Below, in pieces: positions 17,201 through 25,486 of a DNA stretch of 64,000 nt; the first letter of the stretch is position 1; every line of letters starts with the position of its first letter. The DNA is from JAPOVO01 sp026708165. Its GTDB lineage: Bacteria > Chloroflexota > UBA11872 > VXNJ01. Location of the stretch: contig OZ242360.1 of the NCBI GenBank assembly GCA_965208775.1, forward strand, positions 1,860,001-1,924,000, read 5' to 3'. Both the position numbers and the translations under genes were made by a program. The notes below the pieces were generated by a model. It was not told where the DNA came from, ran no database searches, and was given only the letters and a program-made list of their open reading frames with translations.

Positions 17201-20200
17201 TCGTACAGGAGGTCCGCTCCTTCGGCCACCCTGATCTGGCCGGTGGCCGAATCGATGACAAAGGCGCCGGAAGTCGCCGCCTCGCCCGTCAGCGTATAGG
17301 TCAGAGCATCATCGGTCTGATCGTCGCCGTCGTCGTAGGGCGTCCCGGTCACCGGCTCGCCCACCGGCGTGCCGGCTGGGGAGTTCTCGCCGACGCTCCG
17401 GGTCTCGCTTCTGCGAACAGTCGCTTCGACCGTGTGCAAGGCGTAGCCGCCGTAGCCGTCATGCGCCCCATACGTCACGGTTGAGGTGGCCGGGTTGACG
17501 GCATCAAGCTTCAGCGTGGCGGGACTGTTGACTTCGATCGATGCCCGAACCACGGAGGGATGCTCCGACGAAGCCGAATAGCTCAGCGTGTCGTCGTCCG
17601 GGTCCGAAAACTCGGCAGTGATGGGACTCGCGGTACTCTCGCCCTCCCCCTCAAGGGTGTACGTGGATTGGGTGGTGTCCAATTCTGTGAACACCGGCGG
17701 CTGGTTGGCCCGGCCTGAGCCCGTGTCCGACCAGGGGCCTTCGCCCTCGAGAGCCGTGAGCGCGCGCACCTGGAACTCGTAAGTGGCGCCCGCTTCCAGG
17801 TCCGGCTCGGTGACGCTCAGCGTCGATGCCGGCAGCTTGCTGGTGACAACCTCGTTGGCGTCGGTGTAGGTGTAGGTCGTCCACGCGTTTGGCGTCTCGC
17901 CGTTGGCGACCTGCTTGCGGTACTGCACCTCGTAGCCGGTAATGGTGGTGCCGTTGGCGTCGGGAGCCGTCCAGGCCACGTCGAGGGCTGGGTTGGTCGG
18001 CTCGTCGAACCGCGTGCGCGCGACGGTGGGCGCGTCGGGCTTGCCGGCCTCGGCGTCGGTCACGTTGATGGTCACGTCGGCGGCGGCCGCCTGGCCCTGC
18101 ACGGTCCAATTCACCTTGCCCGTGTAGGAGCTCTTGGTCTCGAAGTCCAGGTTGGCGTCTTCCTGGACGCTGATCTGTCCCGTGGCCGAGTCGATGACGA
18201 AAGCTCCGGAGGTCGCCGCCTCGCCCGTCAGCGTATAAGTCAGCGCATCGTCGGTCTCATCGTCGCCGTCGTCGTAGGGCGTCCCGGTTACTGGGTCCCC
18301 GACCGCCGTACCGGCGGGGGAGTTCTCGGCAATATCTCGCGTTTCAGTTTGCTTGCCCGTCCATGAGAACTTCCGGTGAGTGTAGCCGCCATACCCGTCA
18401 TGCACCCCGTAAGTTGCTTCCAAGGTGGCCGGGTTAAAGAATTCGAATGTCCACCGCTCAGTCCCATCAATTACTAGATATTCTCCAACGTTCCCGACGC
18501 CGGGATACTGGGACGATGCATCCCAGCGCAGTGTGTCCCCGTCAGGGTCCGCGTAAAACGTTCCGATGTTGCCGCTGACCCAGGTTTCTCCGACCGGCTG
18601 GTTGTTATTTACATAGAAGAAATAGGTGCCCTGATGAGATGCATGATGCGGCGGTCGGTTGGCGCGTCCGGAGCCGATGTCCGACCAGGGACCGTGGCCT
18701 TCCTTGGCAGTGGTCGCGCGCACCTGGAACTCGTAGGTCGCGCCCGCTTCCAGGTCCGGCACGGTGACGCTCAGCGTCGATGCAGGCAGTATGACGATGA
18801 CAAGCTCGTTGGCGTCGGTGTAGGTGTAGGCCGTCCAGGCGTTGGGGGTCTCGCCGTCGGCGACCTGCTTGCGGTACTGGACTTTGTAGCCGTTGATGGT
18901 CGTGCCGTTGGCATCGGGAGCGGTCCAGGTCACGTCCAGCGCCGGGTTCGTCTCCGTCTCGAACCTCGTGCGTGTCACAGTGGGCGCGTCCGGCTGGCCG
19001 GCCTCGGCGTCGGTCACGTTGATGGTCAGGTTAATCACCGCGGCCTGACCATTCACCGTGTACCCCACCTTACCCGCGTAGGAGCTCTTGGTCTCGTAGT
19101 CCAGGCCGGCGCCCTGCTTGACGCTGATCTGCCCGCTGGCCGAATCGATGACGAAAGCGCCGGAGGTCGCCGCTTCGCCCGTCAGCGTGTAACTGAATGT
19201 CTCGGTCTGGCCTGAGTAACTGTTGCCCACCACCGGATCGCCGACCGCCGTGCCGGCGGCGGAGTTCTCGGGGACGCTCCGGGTCGCGCTCCTCGGGCCG
19301 GTAGTGAGTTTCACGTTGCGAGTGATAAACCCGCCGTAGCCGTCATGCGCGCCATACGTAAGCGTGGACGTGCCCGGATTGAGGAAGCGCATGATCAGGT
19401 AGGACGTGGACTGGGTCAGGTCGAATCCGACCAGGCCGGGATATTGCGAGGAAACGAACCAGATCAACGTGTCGCCGTCTAAGTCGTAGTAATACCGATC
19501 CAGGTACGCTGTCGCGACGGTGTTGATCGCATAGGTTCGCGGACTGAGGGTGAGTCTTCTGCCGTTCGGAGTCAGGTTGGCCCTCGCAGACCCGGTGTCC
19601 GACCAGGGGCCTGGTCCCTCCAGACTGGTCACAGCCCGCACCTGGAACTCGTATATCGAGCCGGTTAGCAGGTGCGGCAGGGTGAGGCTCAGTGTCGATG
19701 CCGGCAGATTGCTGGTGACGTTATCGTCAGCGTCGGTGTAAAAGTAGGTCGTCCACGCGTTGGGAGTCTGACCGTTGGCGACCTTCTTGCGGTACTGCGC
19801 CTCGTAGCCGTTGATGGTCGTGCCGTTGGCGTCGGGAGCGGTCCATGCCACGTCCAGGGCAGGGTGGGATGGCTTGTCGAACCTCGTGCGCGTCACCGTG
19901 GGCGCGTCGGGCTTGCCGGCCTCGAGGTCGGTGACGTTGATGGTGACGTCGGCGTAGGCTTCTTGGCTCTGAACGGTCCAGTTCACCCGCCCCGTGTAGG
20001 AGCTCTTGGTCTCGAAGTCGATGGTGGCGCCCTGCTTGACGCGAATCTGGCCGGTGGCCGAGTCAATCGTAAAGGCGTTCGACGTCGCCGCCTCGCCGGT
20101 CAGCGTGTAGGTCAGAGCATCGTCGGTCTCATCGTCGCCGTCGTCGTAGGGCGTCCCCGGCACCGGCGCGCCCACCGCCGTGCCGGCGGCGGAGTTCTCG

Positions 20201-23200
20201 GCGACGCTTCGGCTCAGTTCCGCGCCGTTGAAGGCCTCGGCGGAGCCGCTGACGTCAATGGTCTTCGATGCGTAGCCGCCATACCCGTCGGACACCCCGT
20301 ATGTGACCGATGACGTGGCCGGGTTGAGGACGTGGATCCGCAGCTTGTCGGAGTTGTCACCCTCGATGCTGACCCTGAGCACGCCGGGATATTGCGCCGA
20401 GGCCGAGTAGGTCAGCGCGTCGCTGTCATCGTCCGCAAATTTGTCGTTGAGCGTCCTGATGGAGTCGTCCCCGCCCCACAGAAGGGTAAGGAAGGGTTGG
20501 AGGTTTGCCGGTTCCGTGGACCGCGGCGGCCGGTTGGCGCGGCCGGAGCCTGTGTCCGACCAGGGACCCTCGCCCTCAAGCGACGTGACCGCGCGCACCT
20601 GGAACTCATAGGTCGCGCCCGCCTCCAGGTCCGGCACGCTGATGCTGGTCGTCGCAGCCGTCAGCGTGCTGGTGGTGACGCTGTTCGAGTCGGTGTAGGT
20701 GTATTCCGTCCATGCGTTGGGCTGCTCTCCAAGGGCAACCTGCTTGCGGTACTGGACGTTGTAACCGGTGATGGTCGTGCCGTTGGCGTCAGGCGCCGTC
20801 CAGGTCACGTCGAGGGCCGGGTTTGTCGGCTCGCTGAACTCGGTGCGGCTCACCGTCGGCGCGTCGGGCTGGCCGGCCTCGATGTCCGTCACCTTGATGA
20901 TTACGTTTATGACGGCGGCGTGGCCATCGACCGTGTAGTGCACCTCGCCGCGGTAGAACTTGGCGATCACCTCGCCGTTCCAGGTCTCCGTCTCGCGGTG
21001 GGGGTTATCCGTCTCGTAGTCCAGCGTCGCGCCCTGCTTGACGCTGATCTGGCCGCTGGCGGAGTCGATGACGAACTTGCCGGAGTCCGCCGCGTTGCCC
21101 TTCAGCGTGTAGGTCAAGGCGTCGTCGGTCTGATCGTCGCCGTCGTCATAGGGCGTACCGGTTACAGGATTCCCGACCGCCGTGCCTGCGGCGGAGTTCT
21201 CCGCGATGCTCCGGCTCTCCTTGGCGGTGATGCCGATCGTCACTGTGCGAGTCACGGACCCGCCGTAGGGATCGGTGGCCGTGTAGGTGACCTTGGAGGA
21301 ACCCTGATTGAGCAGGGTGACTTGCAGATGGGCCTCACCGGCGTCACCGGACAGGCTGACGCCGAGCAAGGCGGGATGCTCAGCCGCGGCCGCATAGGTC
21401 AGCGCGTCGCCATCGGCGTCGGCGAACATGGCCCCAAGCGCGCCATTTCCGGTTTCGCGGTAGTCGGCGGTGCTGCCGACCGGGAAGGTTCCGCCGAGGA
21501 AGGACGCGGTAGTCGCGGTCGGCGAGCGGTTGGCCTGGCCGGAGCCGCTGTCCGACCAGGGGCCCTCGCCCTCTTCGGTGGTCATGGCGCGCACCTGCAC
21601 CTCGTAGGTCGCGCCCGCCTCCAGGTTGGGCAGGTTAAGAGTTGTTGCCGTGGCGCCCAACGTGCCGCTGTAGGCCGTCCACTCGCTCGCGCCCGACTTG
21701 CGGTACTGCGCCTCGTAGCCGGTGATGGTGAGTCCGTTGGCGGCGGGAGCCGTCCAGGTCACGTCGAGGGCCGGGTTGGTCGGCTCGCTGAATGCCGTGC
21801 GCGCCAGCGTCGGCGCGTCGGGCTTCCCGGCCTCGACGTCCGTTACTTTGATGGAGACGTTGATGACGGCGGCATGGCCGTCAACCGCGTAATGCACCTC
21901 GGCCCGGTAGAACTTGGCGATCAGCTGGCCGTTGAAAGTTTCGGTTTCTCGGTGAGAGTCATCCGTCTCGTAGTCCAGCGTGGCGCCCTGCGCCAGGCTG
22001 ATCTGGCCGCTGGCCGCGTCGATCACGAATTTCCCGGAATCCTTGGCCTTGCCCTTCAGCGTGTAGCTGAGCGCCACGCCGTTGTACGGCGTCCCGGTCA
22101 CCGGGTCGCCCACCGCCGTGCCTGCGGCGGAGTTCTCGGCGATGCTCCGGCTCTCCTTGGCGGTGATACCGATCGTCGCTGTGCGAGTCACGGTCCCGCC
22201 GTATGGGTCGGTGGCCGTGTAGGTGATCTTGGACGAACCCTGATTGAGCAGGGTGACTTGCAGATGGGCCTCACCGGCGTCACCGGACAGGCTGACGCCG
22301 AGCAAGGCGGGATGCTCAGCCGCGGCCGCATAGGTCAGCGCGTCGCCATCGGCGTCGGCGAACATGACCCCAAGCGCGCCATTTCCGGATTCGCGGTAGT
22401 CGGCGGTGCTGCCGACCGGGAACGTGCCGCCATTGAATGGCGTGCCGGAAGCAGTCGGCGGTCGGTTGGCCCGGCCTTCTCCGATGTCCGACCACGGGCC
22501 TTCGCCCTCCTCGCTGGTGACCGCGCGCACCTGCGCCTCGTAGGTCGCGCCAGCCTCCAGGTCTGACAATGTCAAGCTCGTCGCCGTGGCGCCCAACGTG
22601 CCGCTGTAGGCGGCCCACTCGGCGGCTTCTTCACCGTCGGCGGCCTTCTTGCGGTATTGCACGTTGTAGCCGGAGATGGTCGTGCCGTTGGCGGCGGGAG
22701 CCGTCCATGTCACGTCCAGCGCCGGATTCGTCGGCTCGCTGAACTCTGTTCGCGTTAGTGTCGGCGCGTCGGGCGTCCCGGCCTCGACGTCCGTTACTTT
22801 GATGGAGACGTTGATGACGGCGGCGTGGCCGTCGACCGTGTAATGCACCTCGCCGCGGTAGAACTTCGCGATCAGCTGGCCGTTGAAAGTTTCGGTTTCC
22901 CGGTGGGAGTCATCCGTCTCGTAGTCCAGCGTCGCGCCCTGCTTGACGCTGATCTGGCCGCTGGCGGAGTCGATGACGAACTTGCCGGAGTCCGCCGCGT
23001 TGCCCTTCAGGGTGTAGCTCAGCGCCACGCCGTTATACGGCGTCCCGGTGACCGGGTCGCCGATCGCCGTGCCCGCGGCGGAGTTTTCGGCGATGCTCCG
23101 GCTCTCCTTGGCGGTGATGGCGATGGTCGCGGTCCGCGTCACGGACCCGCCGTAGGCGTCGGTTGCGGTGTAGGTGACGTTCGAGGAACCCTGGTTGAGC

Positions 23201-24354
23201 AGGGTGGCCCGCAGATGGGCTGACTCGGCGGCGCCGGACAGGCTGACCCCGAGCAAGGCTGGGTGCTGCGCGGCGGCCGCATAGGTCAGCGCGTCGCCAT
23301 CGGCGTCGGTGAACATGACGCCAAGCGCGCCATTCCCGGTCTCGCGGTAGTCAACTTTGGAGCCGACCGGGAACGTACCGCCATTGAAGGCCACGCCGGT
23401 CGCGGTCGGCGCCCGATTGGCCCGGCCTTCCCCGGTGTCCGACCAGGGCCCCTCGCCCGAGTCGCTCAGCGCGCGCACCTGCACCTCGTAGGTCGCGCCG
23501 GCTTCCAGGTCCGGGAGGTTGAGACTGGTCGTCGTGGCCGACAGCGTGCCGCTGTATGCGGTCCACTCGGCGGCTTCCTCACCTTCAGCGGCCTTCTTGC
23601 GGTACTGCGCCCCGTAGCCGGTGATGGTGGCGCCGTTGGCCGCCGGGGCCGTCCAGGTCACGTCGAGGGCGGGGTTCGTCGGCTCGCTGAACTCGGTGCG
23701 GGTGACCGTTGGCGTGCCTGCCTTGCCTGGCTTGGCCGTGGAACGCGCCGATTCGAGAATCCTGATCTCGAAAGTCACGCTGACCTCGTCCCCGTCGGAG
23801 TCCGTGGCGGTGTAGGTCATGGTGTGATTGCCGCCCTCTGTCGGAGTGCCGGTCAGGGCGCGGCTGGCCGGGTCGAAGGAGAGTCCGTTCGGCGGATCCG
23901 ACAGGCTGTAGGTGAAGCTGCCGGCGCCGCCCGCGGCTTCGGGCAGCGTCTCCGTGCCGATGTCCTGGTCCTTAGTAAAGGAGTACTGGCTGGATACAGC
24001 CGGGAAGTACGGCGGTAGCTCCGGCTTGGCCTCGGGCTCGGTTGGCGGTTCGGGCGTAGGCTCCGGCTCCGGTGTGGGTTCTGGGGTCGGTTCAGGAGTT
24101 GGCTCTGGGGTCGGTTCAGGCGTGGGTTCGGGCGTTGGCTCGGGAGTGGGTTCAGGCGTAGCTTCAGGGGTCGGTTCGGGCGTGGGGGTCGCCTTGGGCG
24201 TCTCTGTCTCGGTTGATCCGGGAGGGGAGTCTTGCGCGACGGCTGACGAAAGCGGAGCAGCTAACATCCACGCCGCCGCGGCTAGAATGAGAGCGGCAAT
24301 CACCGCCCTTGCCAGTCCAGTTCTTAGAGGAACTACGTCCATAAGCCTGCCCAT
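14242..24354 (-). CDS. Giant secreted surface protein with FN3 and cadherin-like repeats, C-terminal membrane anchor
   Basis: This 3370-residue protein begins with a signal peptide (helix LARAVIAALILAAAAW, cleavage near VAQ) and a PTPE-repeat linker (about residues 45-110). It then has a He_PIG-like Ig domain (NGLSFDPASRALTGTPTEGG) and about seven composite units of some 300 residues. Each unit holds an FN3 domain (PALDVTWTAP, TITGY, LEAGATYEVQVRA), a DADGDALTY/YGGY segment, and a cadherin-like segment with RSIAENSAAGTAVGDPVTG and FVIDSASGQISV. Ig-like domains and two further FN3/cadherin units follow, then about 90 residues of DDPA/DDPS repeats, a membrane helix (WLPLIVGLLLACLLLLLALL) and an RRRK tail. 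There is no LPXTG motif. It is probably a cell-surface adhesin standing off the membrane on Asp/Pro and Pro/Thr/Glu stalks. It is divergent from a MarR-family regulator across a dyad-rich spacer. Confidence 0.9.
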   Translation of the reverse strand: MGRLMDVVPLRTGLARAVIAALILAAAAWMLAAPLSSAVAQDSPPGSTETETPKATPTPEPTPEATPEPTPEPTPEPTPEPTPEPTPEPTPEPTPEPEPTPEPPTEPEAKPELPPYFPAVSSQYSFTKDQDIGTETLPEAAGGAGSFTYSLSDPPNGLSFDPASRALTGTPTEGGNHTMTYTATDSDGDEVSVTFEIRILESARSTAKPGKAGTPTVTRTEFSEPTNPALDVTWTAPAANGATITGYGAQYRKKAAEGEEAAEWTAYSGTLSATTTSLNLPDLEAGATYEVQVRALSDSGEGPWSDTGEGRANRAPTATGVAFNGGTFPVGSKVDYRETGNGALGVMFTDADGDALTYAAAAQHPALLGVSLSGAAESAHLRATLLNQGSSNVTYTATDAYGGSVTRTATIAITAKESRSIAENSAAGTAIGDPVTGTPYNGVALSYTLKGNAADSGKFVIDSASGQISVKQGATLDYETDDSHRETETFNGQLIAKFYRGEVHYTVDGHAAVINVSIKVTDVEAGTPDAPTLTRTEFSEPTNPALDVTWTAPAANGTTISGYNVQYRKKAADGEEAAEWAAYSGTLGATATSLTLSDLEAGATYEAQVRAVTSEEGEGPWSDIGEGRANRPPTASGTPFNGGTFPVGSTADYRESGNGALGVMFADADGDALTYAAAAEHPALLGVSLSGDAGEAHLQVTLLNQGSSKITYTATDPYGGTVTRTATIGITAKESRSIAENSAAGTAVGDPVTGTPYNGVALSYTLKGKAKDSGKFVIDAASGQISLAQGATLDYETDDSHRETETFNGQLIAKFYRAEVHYAVDGHAAVINVSIKVTDVEAGKPDAPTLARTAFSEPTNPALDVTWTAPAANGLTITGYEAQYRKSGASEWTAYSGTLGATATTLNLPNLEAGATYEVQVRAMTTEEGEGPWSDSGSGQANRSPTATTASFLGGTFPVGSTADYRETGNGALGAMFADADGDALTYAAAAEHPALLGVSLSGDAGEAHLQVTLLNQGSSKVTYTATDPYGGSVTRTVTIGITAKESRSIAENSAAGTAVGNPVTGTPYDDGDDQTDDALTYTLKGNAADSGKFVIDSASGQISVKQGATLDYETDNPHRETETWNGEVIAKFYRGEVHYTVDGHAAVINVIIKVTDIEAGQPDAPTVSRTEFSEPTNPALDVTWTAPDANGTTITGYNVQYRKQVALGEQPNAWTEYTYTDSNSVTTSTLTAATTSISVPDLEAGATYEFQVRAVTSLEGEGPWSDTGSGRANRPPRSTEPANLQPFLTLLWGGDDSIRTLNDKFADDDSDALTYSASAQYPGVLRVSIEGDNSDKLRIHVLNPATSSVTYGVSDGYGGYASKTIDVSGSAEAFNGAELSRSVAENSAAGTAVGAPVPGTPYDDGDDETDDALTYTLTGEAATSNAFTIDSATGQIRVKQGATIDFETKSSYTGRVNWTVQSQEAYADVTINVTDLEAGKPDAPTVTRTRFDKPSHPALDVAWTAPDANGTTINGYEAQYRKKVANGQTPNAWTTYFYTDADDNVTSNLPASTLSLTLPHLLTGSIYEFQVRAVTSLEGPGPWSDTGSARANLTPNGRRLTLSPRTYAINTVATAYLDRYYYDLDGDTLIWFVSSQYPGLVGFDLTQSTSYLIMRFLNPGTSTLTYGAHDGYGGFITRNVKLTTGPRSATRSVPENSAAGTAVGDPVVGNSYSGQTETFSYTLTGEAATSGAFVIDSASGQISVKQGAGLDYETKSSYAGKVGYTVNGQAAVINLTINVTDAEAGQPDAPTVTRTRFETETNPALDVTWTAPDANGTTINGYKVQYRKQVADGETPNAWTAYTYTDANELVIVILPASTLSVTVPDLEAGATYEFQVRATTAKEGHGPWSDIGSGRANRPPHHASHQGTYFFYVNNNQPVGETWVSGNIGTFYADPDGDTLRWDASSQYPGVGNVGEYLVIDGTERWTFEFFNPATLEATYGVHDGYGGYTHRKFSWTGKQTETRDIAENSPAGTAVGDPVTGTPYDDGDDETDDALTYTLTGEAATSGAFVIDSATGQISVQEDANLDFETKSSYTGKVNWTVQGQAAAADVTINVTDAEAGKPDAPTVARTRFDEPTNPALDVAWTAPDANGTTITGYEVQYRKQVANGETPNAWTTYTYTDANEVVTSKLPASTLSVTEPDLEAGATYEFQVRALTALEGEGPWSDTGSGRANQPPVFTELDTTQSTYTLEGEGESTASPITAEFSDPDDDTLSYSASSEHPSVVRASIEVNSPATLKLDAVNPATSTVTYGAHDGYGGYALHTVEATVRRSETRSVGENSPAGTPVGEPVTGTPYDDGDDQTDDALTYTLTGEAATSGAFVIDSATGQIRVAEGADLLYDTKSSYTGQVNYTVQGQAAAIDVTIDLTRAPTVAIELPETFKKLQPMDVTFRFGSDVTGFDASDVTVENGTLGTLSGTGAVYTAKVTPNGDGDVTVTVAADAAAAPSGSLAPLTATAKTSSYLWLRIEGPSGTRLSWDSFEVVATFSQPPGDDFSFRPWNSTTPVPVSVEGNTATFTLTPQYYGYRWGTWPYRTRIWVNWRGLGAYFEVYSDADRPRVHRIMGPTETQTGPPFKVHIQLTEDVVNIDAEDLTVVNGEVTGLRRVYGVVRPDVAGWFYEADITPTRSGRLTVDIAAGRFQDGVGWDNRAARQWSVNVDLSPPAPDQPSVTQSESDSMTMLDVTWSAPDTGDGLPVIDYDVWYRKQGEVNWTDRPFTGTETQTTLTGLTAETTYEVVVRARNSDSAGAWSPQGEGATAGNNRLPQFTNQNTARERSVPENSPPGTLIGEPVDAIDHEGQPLTYTLREASALFDVDPATGQLSVAEGALLDFESGESYTVVIEVSDGLSVTWVEDDQTVDAEVTVTITVTDVAEPPARPDAPLAEATESDPATSLDVNWSAILELGVPATTDYDVRYRATGASDWISHPFDGPVPGTVIGGLEPGTVYELQVLARNDEGESPWSESGIGITGPATLNANRQVSEDAPAGAPVGAPVTATVSRSYAVSYVILRDTAESTSRYTDNTGNSFMRSRLLHSTGGGHAEFTIDGGTGQIRLAAGSQLDHSIVDRYRLKVRASYTVPGPAGGRVVNAIIDVIVDVVPVDDSQNPPPDDPHGDPPDDPQDDPSDDPADDPADDPADDPSDDPADDPSDDPSDDPADDPADDPADDPSDDPSDDPADDPQDPPADDPQDDRTPGTATLGSSTPNDPASGPKTKTRSTASPPPANALRRFDPSTMIASVDEVLPPAPRRATPSSNLALVSGTPAPDSVDLSILAGAQCIDDHWLPLIVGLLLACLLLLLALLFAVLRRRKQEPESEQVQQQGTVMDVS
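14656..14915. repeat. Degenerate 12-bp coding repeat (DDPA/DDPS stalk)
   Basis: Within the giant gene, about 20 near-identical 12-bp units (variants of TCATCCGACGGG on the plus strand) encode the Asp-Asp-Pro-Ala/Ser stalk just before the membrane helix. Such simple repeats change length by slippage, so the stalk length may vary between strains. The antisense frames here look like long ORFs only because the repeat has no stops. Confidence 0.8.
24055..24190. repeat. PTPE coding repeat near the N-terminus of the giant protein
   Basis: A tandem of roughly 12-bp units (GGCGTGGGTTCG-like on the plus strand) encodes Pro-Thr-Pro-Glu repeats after the signal peptide. A similar but separately encoded TPEPTA repeat occurs in the lipoprotein at 36.9-37.8 kb. 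Confidence 0.75.
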
Positions 24355-24424
24355 CGCCTTATGTCGCCGTTAAAGTTCGATTCCATGCCTATCCGTGTCC
24401 GAATCACCGATGAATGCATGTTGT

Positions 24425-24528
24425 AATAGTTGTGACGATCAACTAATGGTGGATACAATAAGTGTGTTAAGCATCGTTGTCAACTAACAACGGTTGTTAG
24501 GCAACAACGACTGAGCATCACAACTATT
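24425..24528. promoter_or_regulatory. Imperfect 17-bp inverted repeats between giant adhesin and marR
   Basis: AATAGTTGTGACGATCA at 24425-24441 is matched on the opposite strand by 24512-24528 with only two mismatches (15 of 17, aligned by eye). The arms face each other across 70 bp in the divergent spacer. The left arm lies about 70 bp upstream of the adhesin start, where a promoter is expected. AT-rich palindromes with TTGT/ACAA half sites are typical MarR-family targets, so these are candidate operators. Confidence 0.55.
24474..24510. promoter_or_regulatory. 37-bp dyad centred at 24492, candidate MarR operator
   Basis: CTAACAAC and GTTGTTAG (24484-24491 and 24493-24500) are perfect complements around one base. 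Symmetric TCGTTGT (24474-24480) and ACAACGA (24504-24510) extend the dyad after three-base gaps on each side, so 15 of 18 positions match in each arm. The size and symmetry fit binding of one or two winged-helix dimers. It lies within the divergent spacer of the adhesin and marR genes. Confidence 0.6.
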
Positions 24529-24738
24529 GATATGAGGCAAAGATTGAAGGTTGCAATGACGCGGCTGGACCTCCGGATGGGATGGCGCGTGTGGATCCGG
24601 CGTCGGGGCTTGGGAGCCGGCCGGAGTGGAACTCGGCGGGCGAGGCGTTGGGTTTTCGGGGACTGGACGAAGGGTGGACGGCTGGATTCGGGCGCGCCTA
24701 AGGGACGGCGTTGGGTGAAGTCGACGTGGATTGGTCGG

Positions 24739-24744
24739 TATAAT
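24739..24744 (+). promoter_or_regulatory. Consensus -10 box upstream of marR
   Basis: TATAAT at 24739-24744 is a perfect -10 hexamer about 180 bp before the marR start. No clear -35 is seen at ideal spacing (GTGAAG at 18 bp is weak). If used, the transcript would carry a leader of about 170 bases including the eight-codon frame ATG 24901 to TGA 24927. Assigned from motif and position only. Confidence 0.35.
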
Positions 24745-24923
24745 CCTCGGACCCTGCCAAGTTCGATAGGGTCAATCTGGAATCGTCAATCCAAAGTTCG
24801 TCGGAGTAGACGAAATACGGCACAGGCGCCGTCACTCGGTTGTTTTTTCCGCCCACGTCGCCATCGCGCCATGATGCCTGGGCAAATGGCGTGGCGGACT
24901 ATGGATATTCAGGAAAATCGAAC

Positions 24924-25388
24924 GTGACAGACTCTCGGAGCAACCGTGAGGAGGGGGAGGAGCCAGAGGGCCTGACGGCAGTGTTGGGCAGCCTGCTGAA
25001 CACTTTCCATAAGGGAATGTTGGAGGACCTAAAGCCCTACGACGTCGGTCCCGTGGAGTTCACCCTTCTCAGCTTCTGTCGGGATCAGGGGGAGTGCACC
25101 GCCACGCAACTGGCGCGAGTCCTGCCAGTCGAGGCGTCGCGCATTAGCCGCATGGTGTCCAGGCTGGTTGACAAGGGACTCCTGCGCAGGCGCCGCCTGC
25201 GCAACGACCGGCGCATCGTAATGCTGCGGCTGTCGGAGCCGGGAGTCGAGTTGATGACCGAGCTATCCCGGCGGATTGATGCGTTCAACGTCGAGCTCGC
25301 CCAGGGCGTCAGCGACGAGGAAATGCGTATATTTGCTTCGGTTGCTTCCAGGATCGTCGGCAACTACGGCACCAGGGAGACCCGCTAG
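24924..25388 (+). CDS. MarR family transcriptional regulator
   Basis: The 154-residue protein has the MarR winged-helix layout: an N-terminal dimer helix (LTAVLGSLLNTFHKGML), a helix-turn-helix (CTATQLARVLPVEASRISRMV), the wing with LVDKGLLRRRRLRNDRRIVM and a C-terminal dimer helix. The conserved DxR wing motif appears as NDRR. The GTG at 24924 was chosen: AGGAAA lies eight bases upstream, and residues encoded before it look unlike protein. A short frame ATG 24901-TGA 24927 ends by overlapping this GTG, so translation could be coupled. MarR proteins usually repress a divergent gene and their own gene and are released by small ligands or oxidants; the 10-kb adhesin gene is the obvious target. 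The ligand is unknown. Confidence 0.9.
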   Translation: MTDSRSNREEGEEPEGLTAVLGSLLNTFHKGMLEDLKPYDVGPVEFTLLSFCRDQGECTATQLARVLPVEASRISRMVSRLVDKGLLRRRRLRNDRRIVMLRLSEPGVELMTELSRRIDAFNVELAQGVSDEEMRIFASVASRIVGNYGTRETR

Positions 25389-25486
25389 CCGGCAACGGAC
25401 ATTGCGCGCCGCGAGGCGGATTCCCGGCGCGGCTAGGCCAGCCTTGTCCGGCTTGACGCCCGCTTGATGCCGGCTGGGACTAGAGC

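Noticed and set aside
20332..22566. A 744-codon plus-strand frame within the giant gene
   Set aside because: It is antisense to a well-supported FN3/cadherin frame and has Arg/Val-rich, domain-free composition repeating with the same period.
24532..24900. Arg/Trp-rich frame upstream of marR
   Set aside because: No ribosome-binding site, biased composition and no domain; only its last eight codons are noted as a possible leader.
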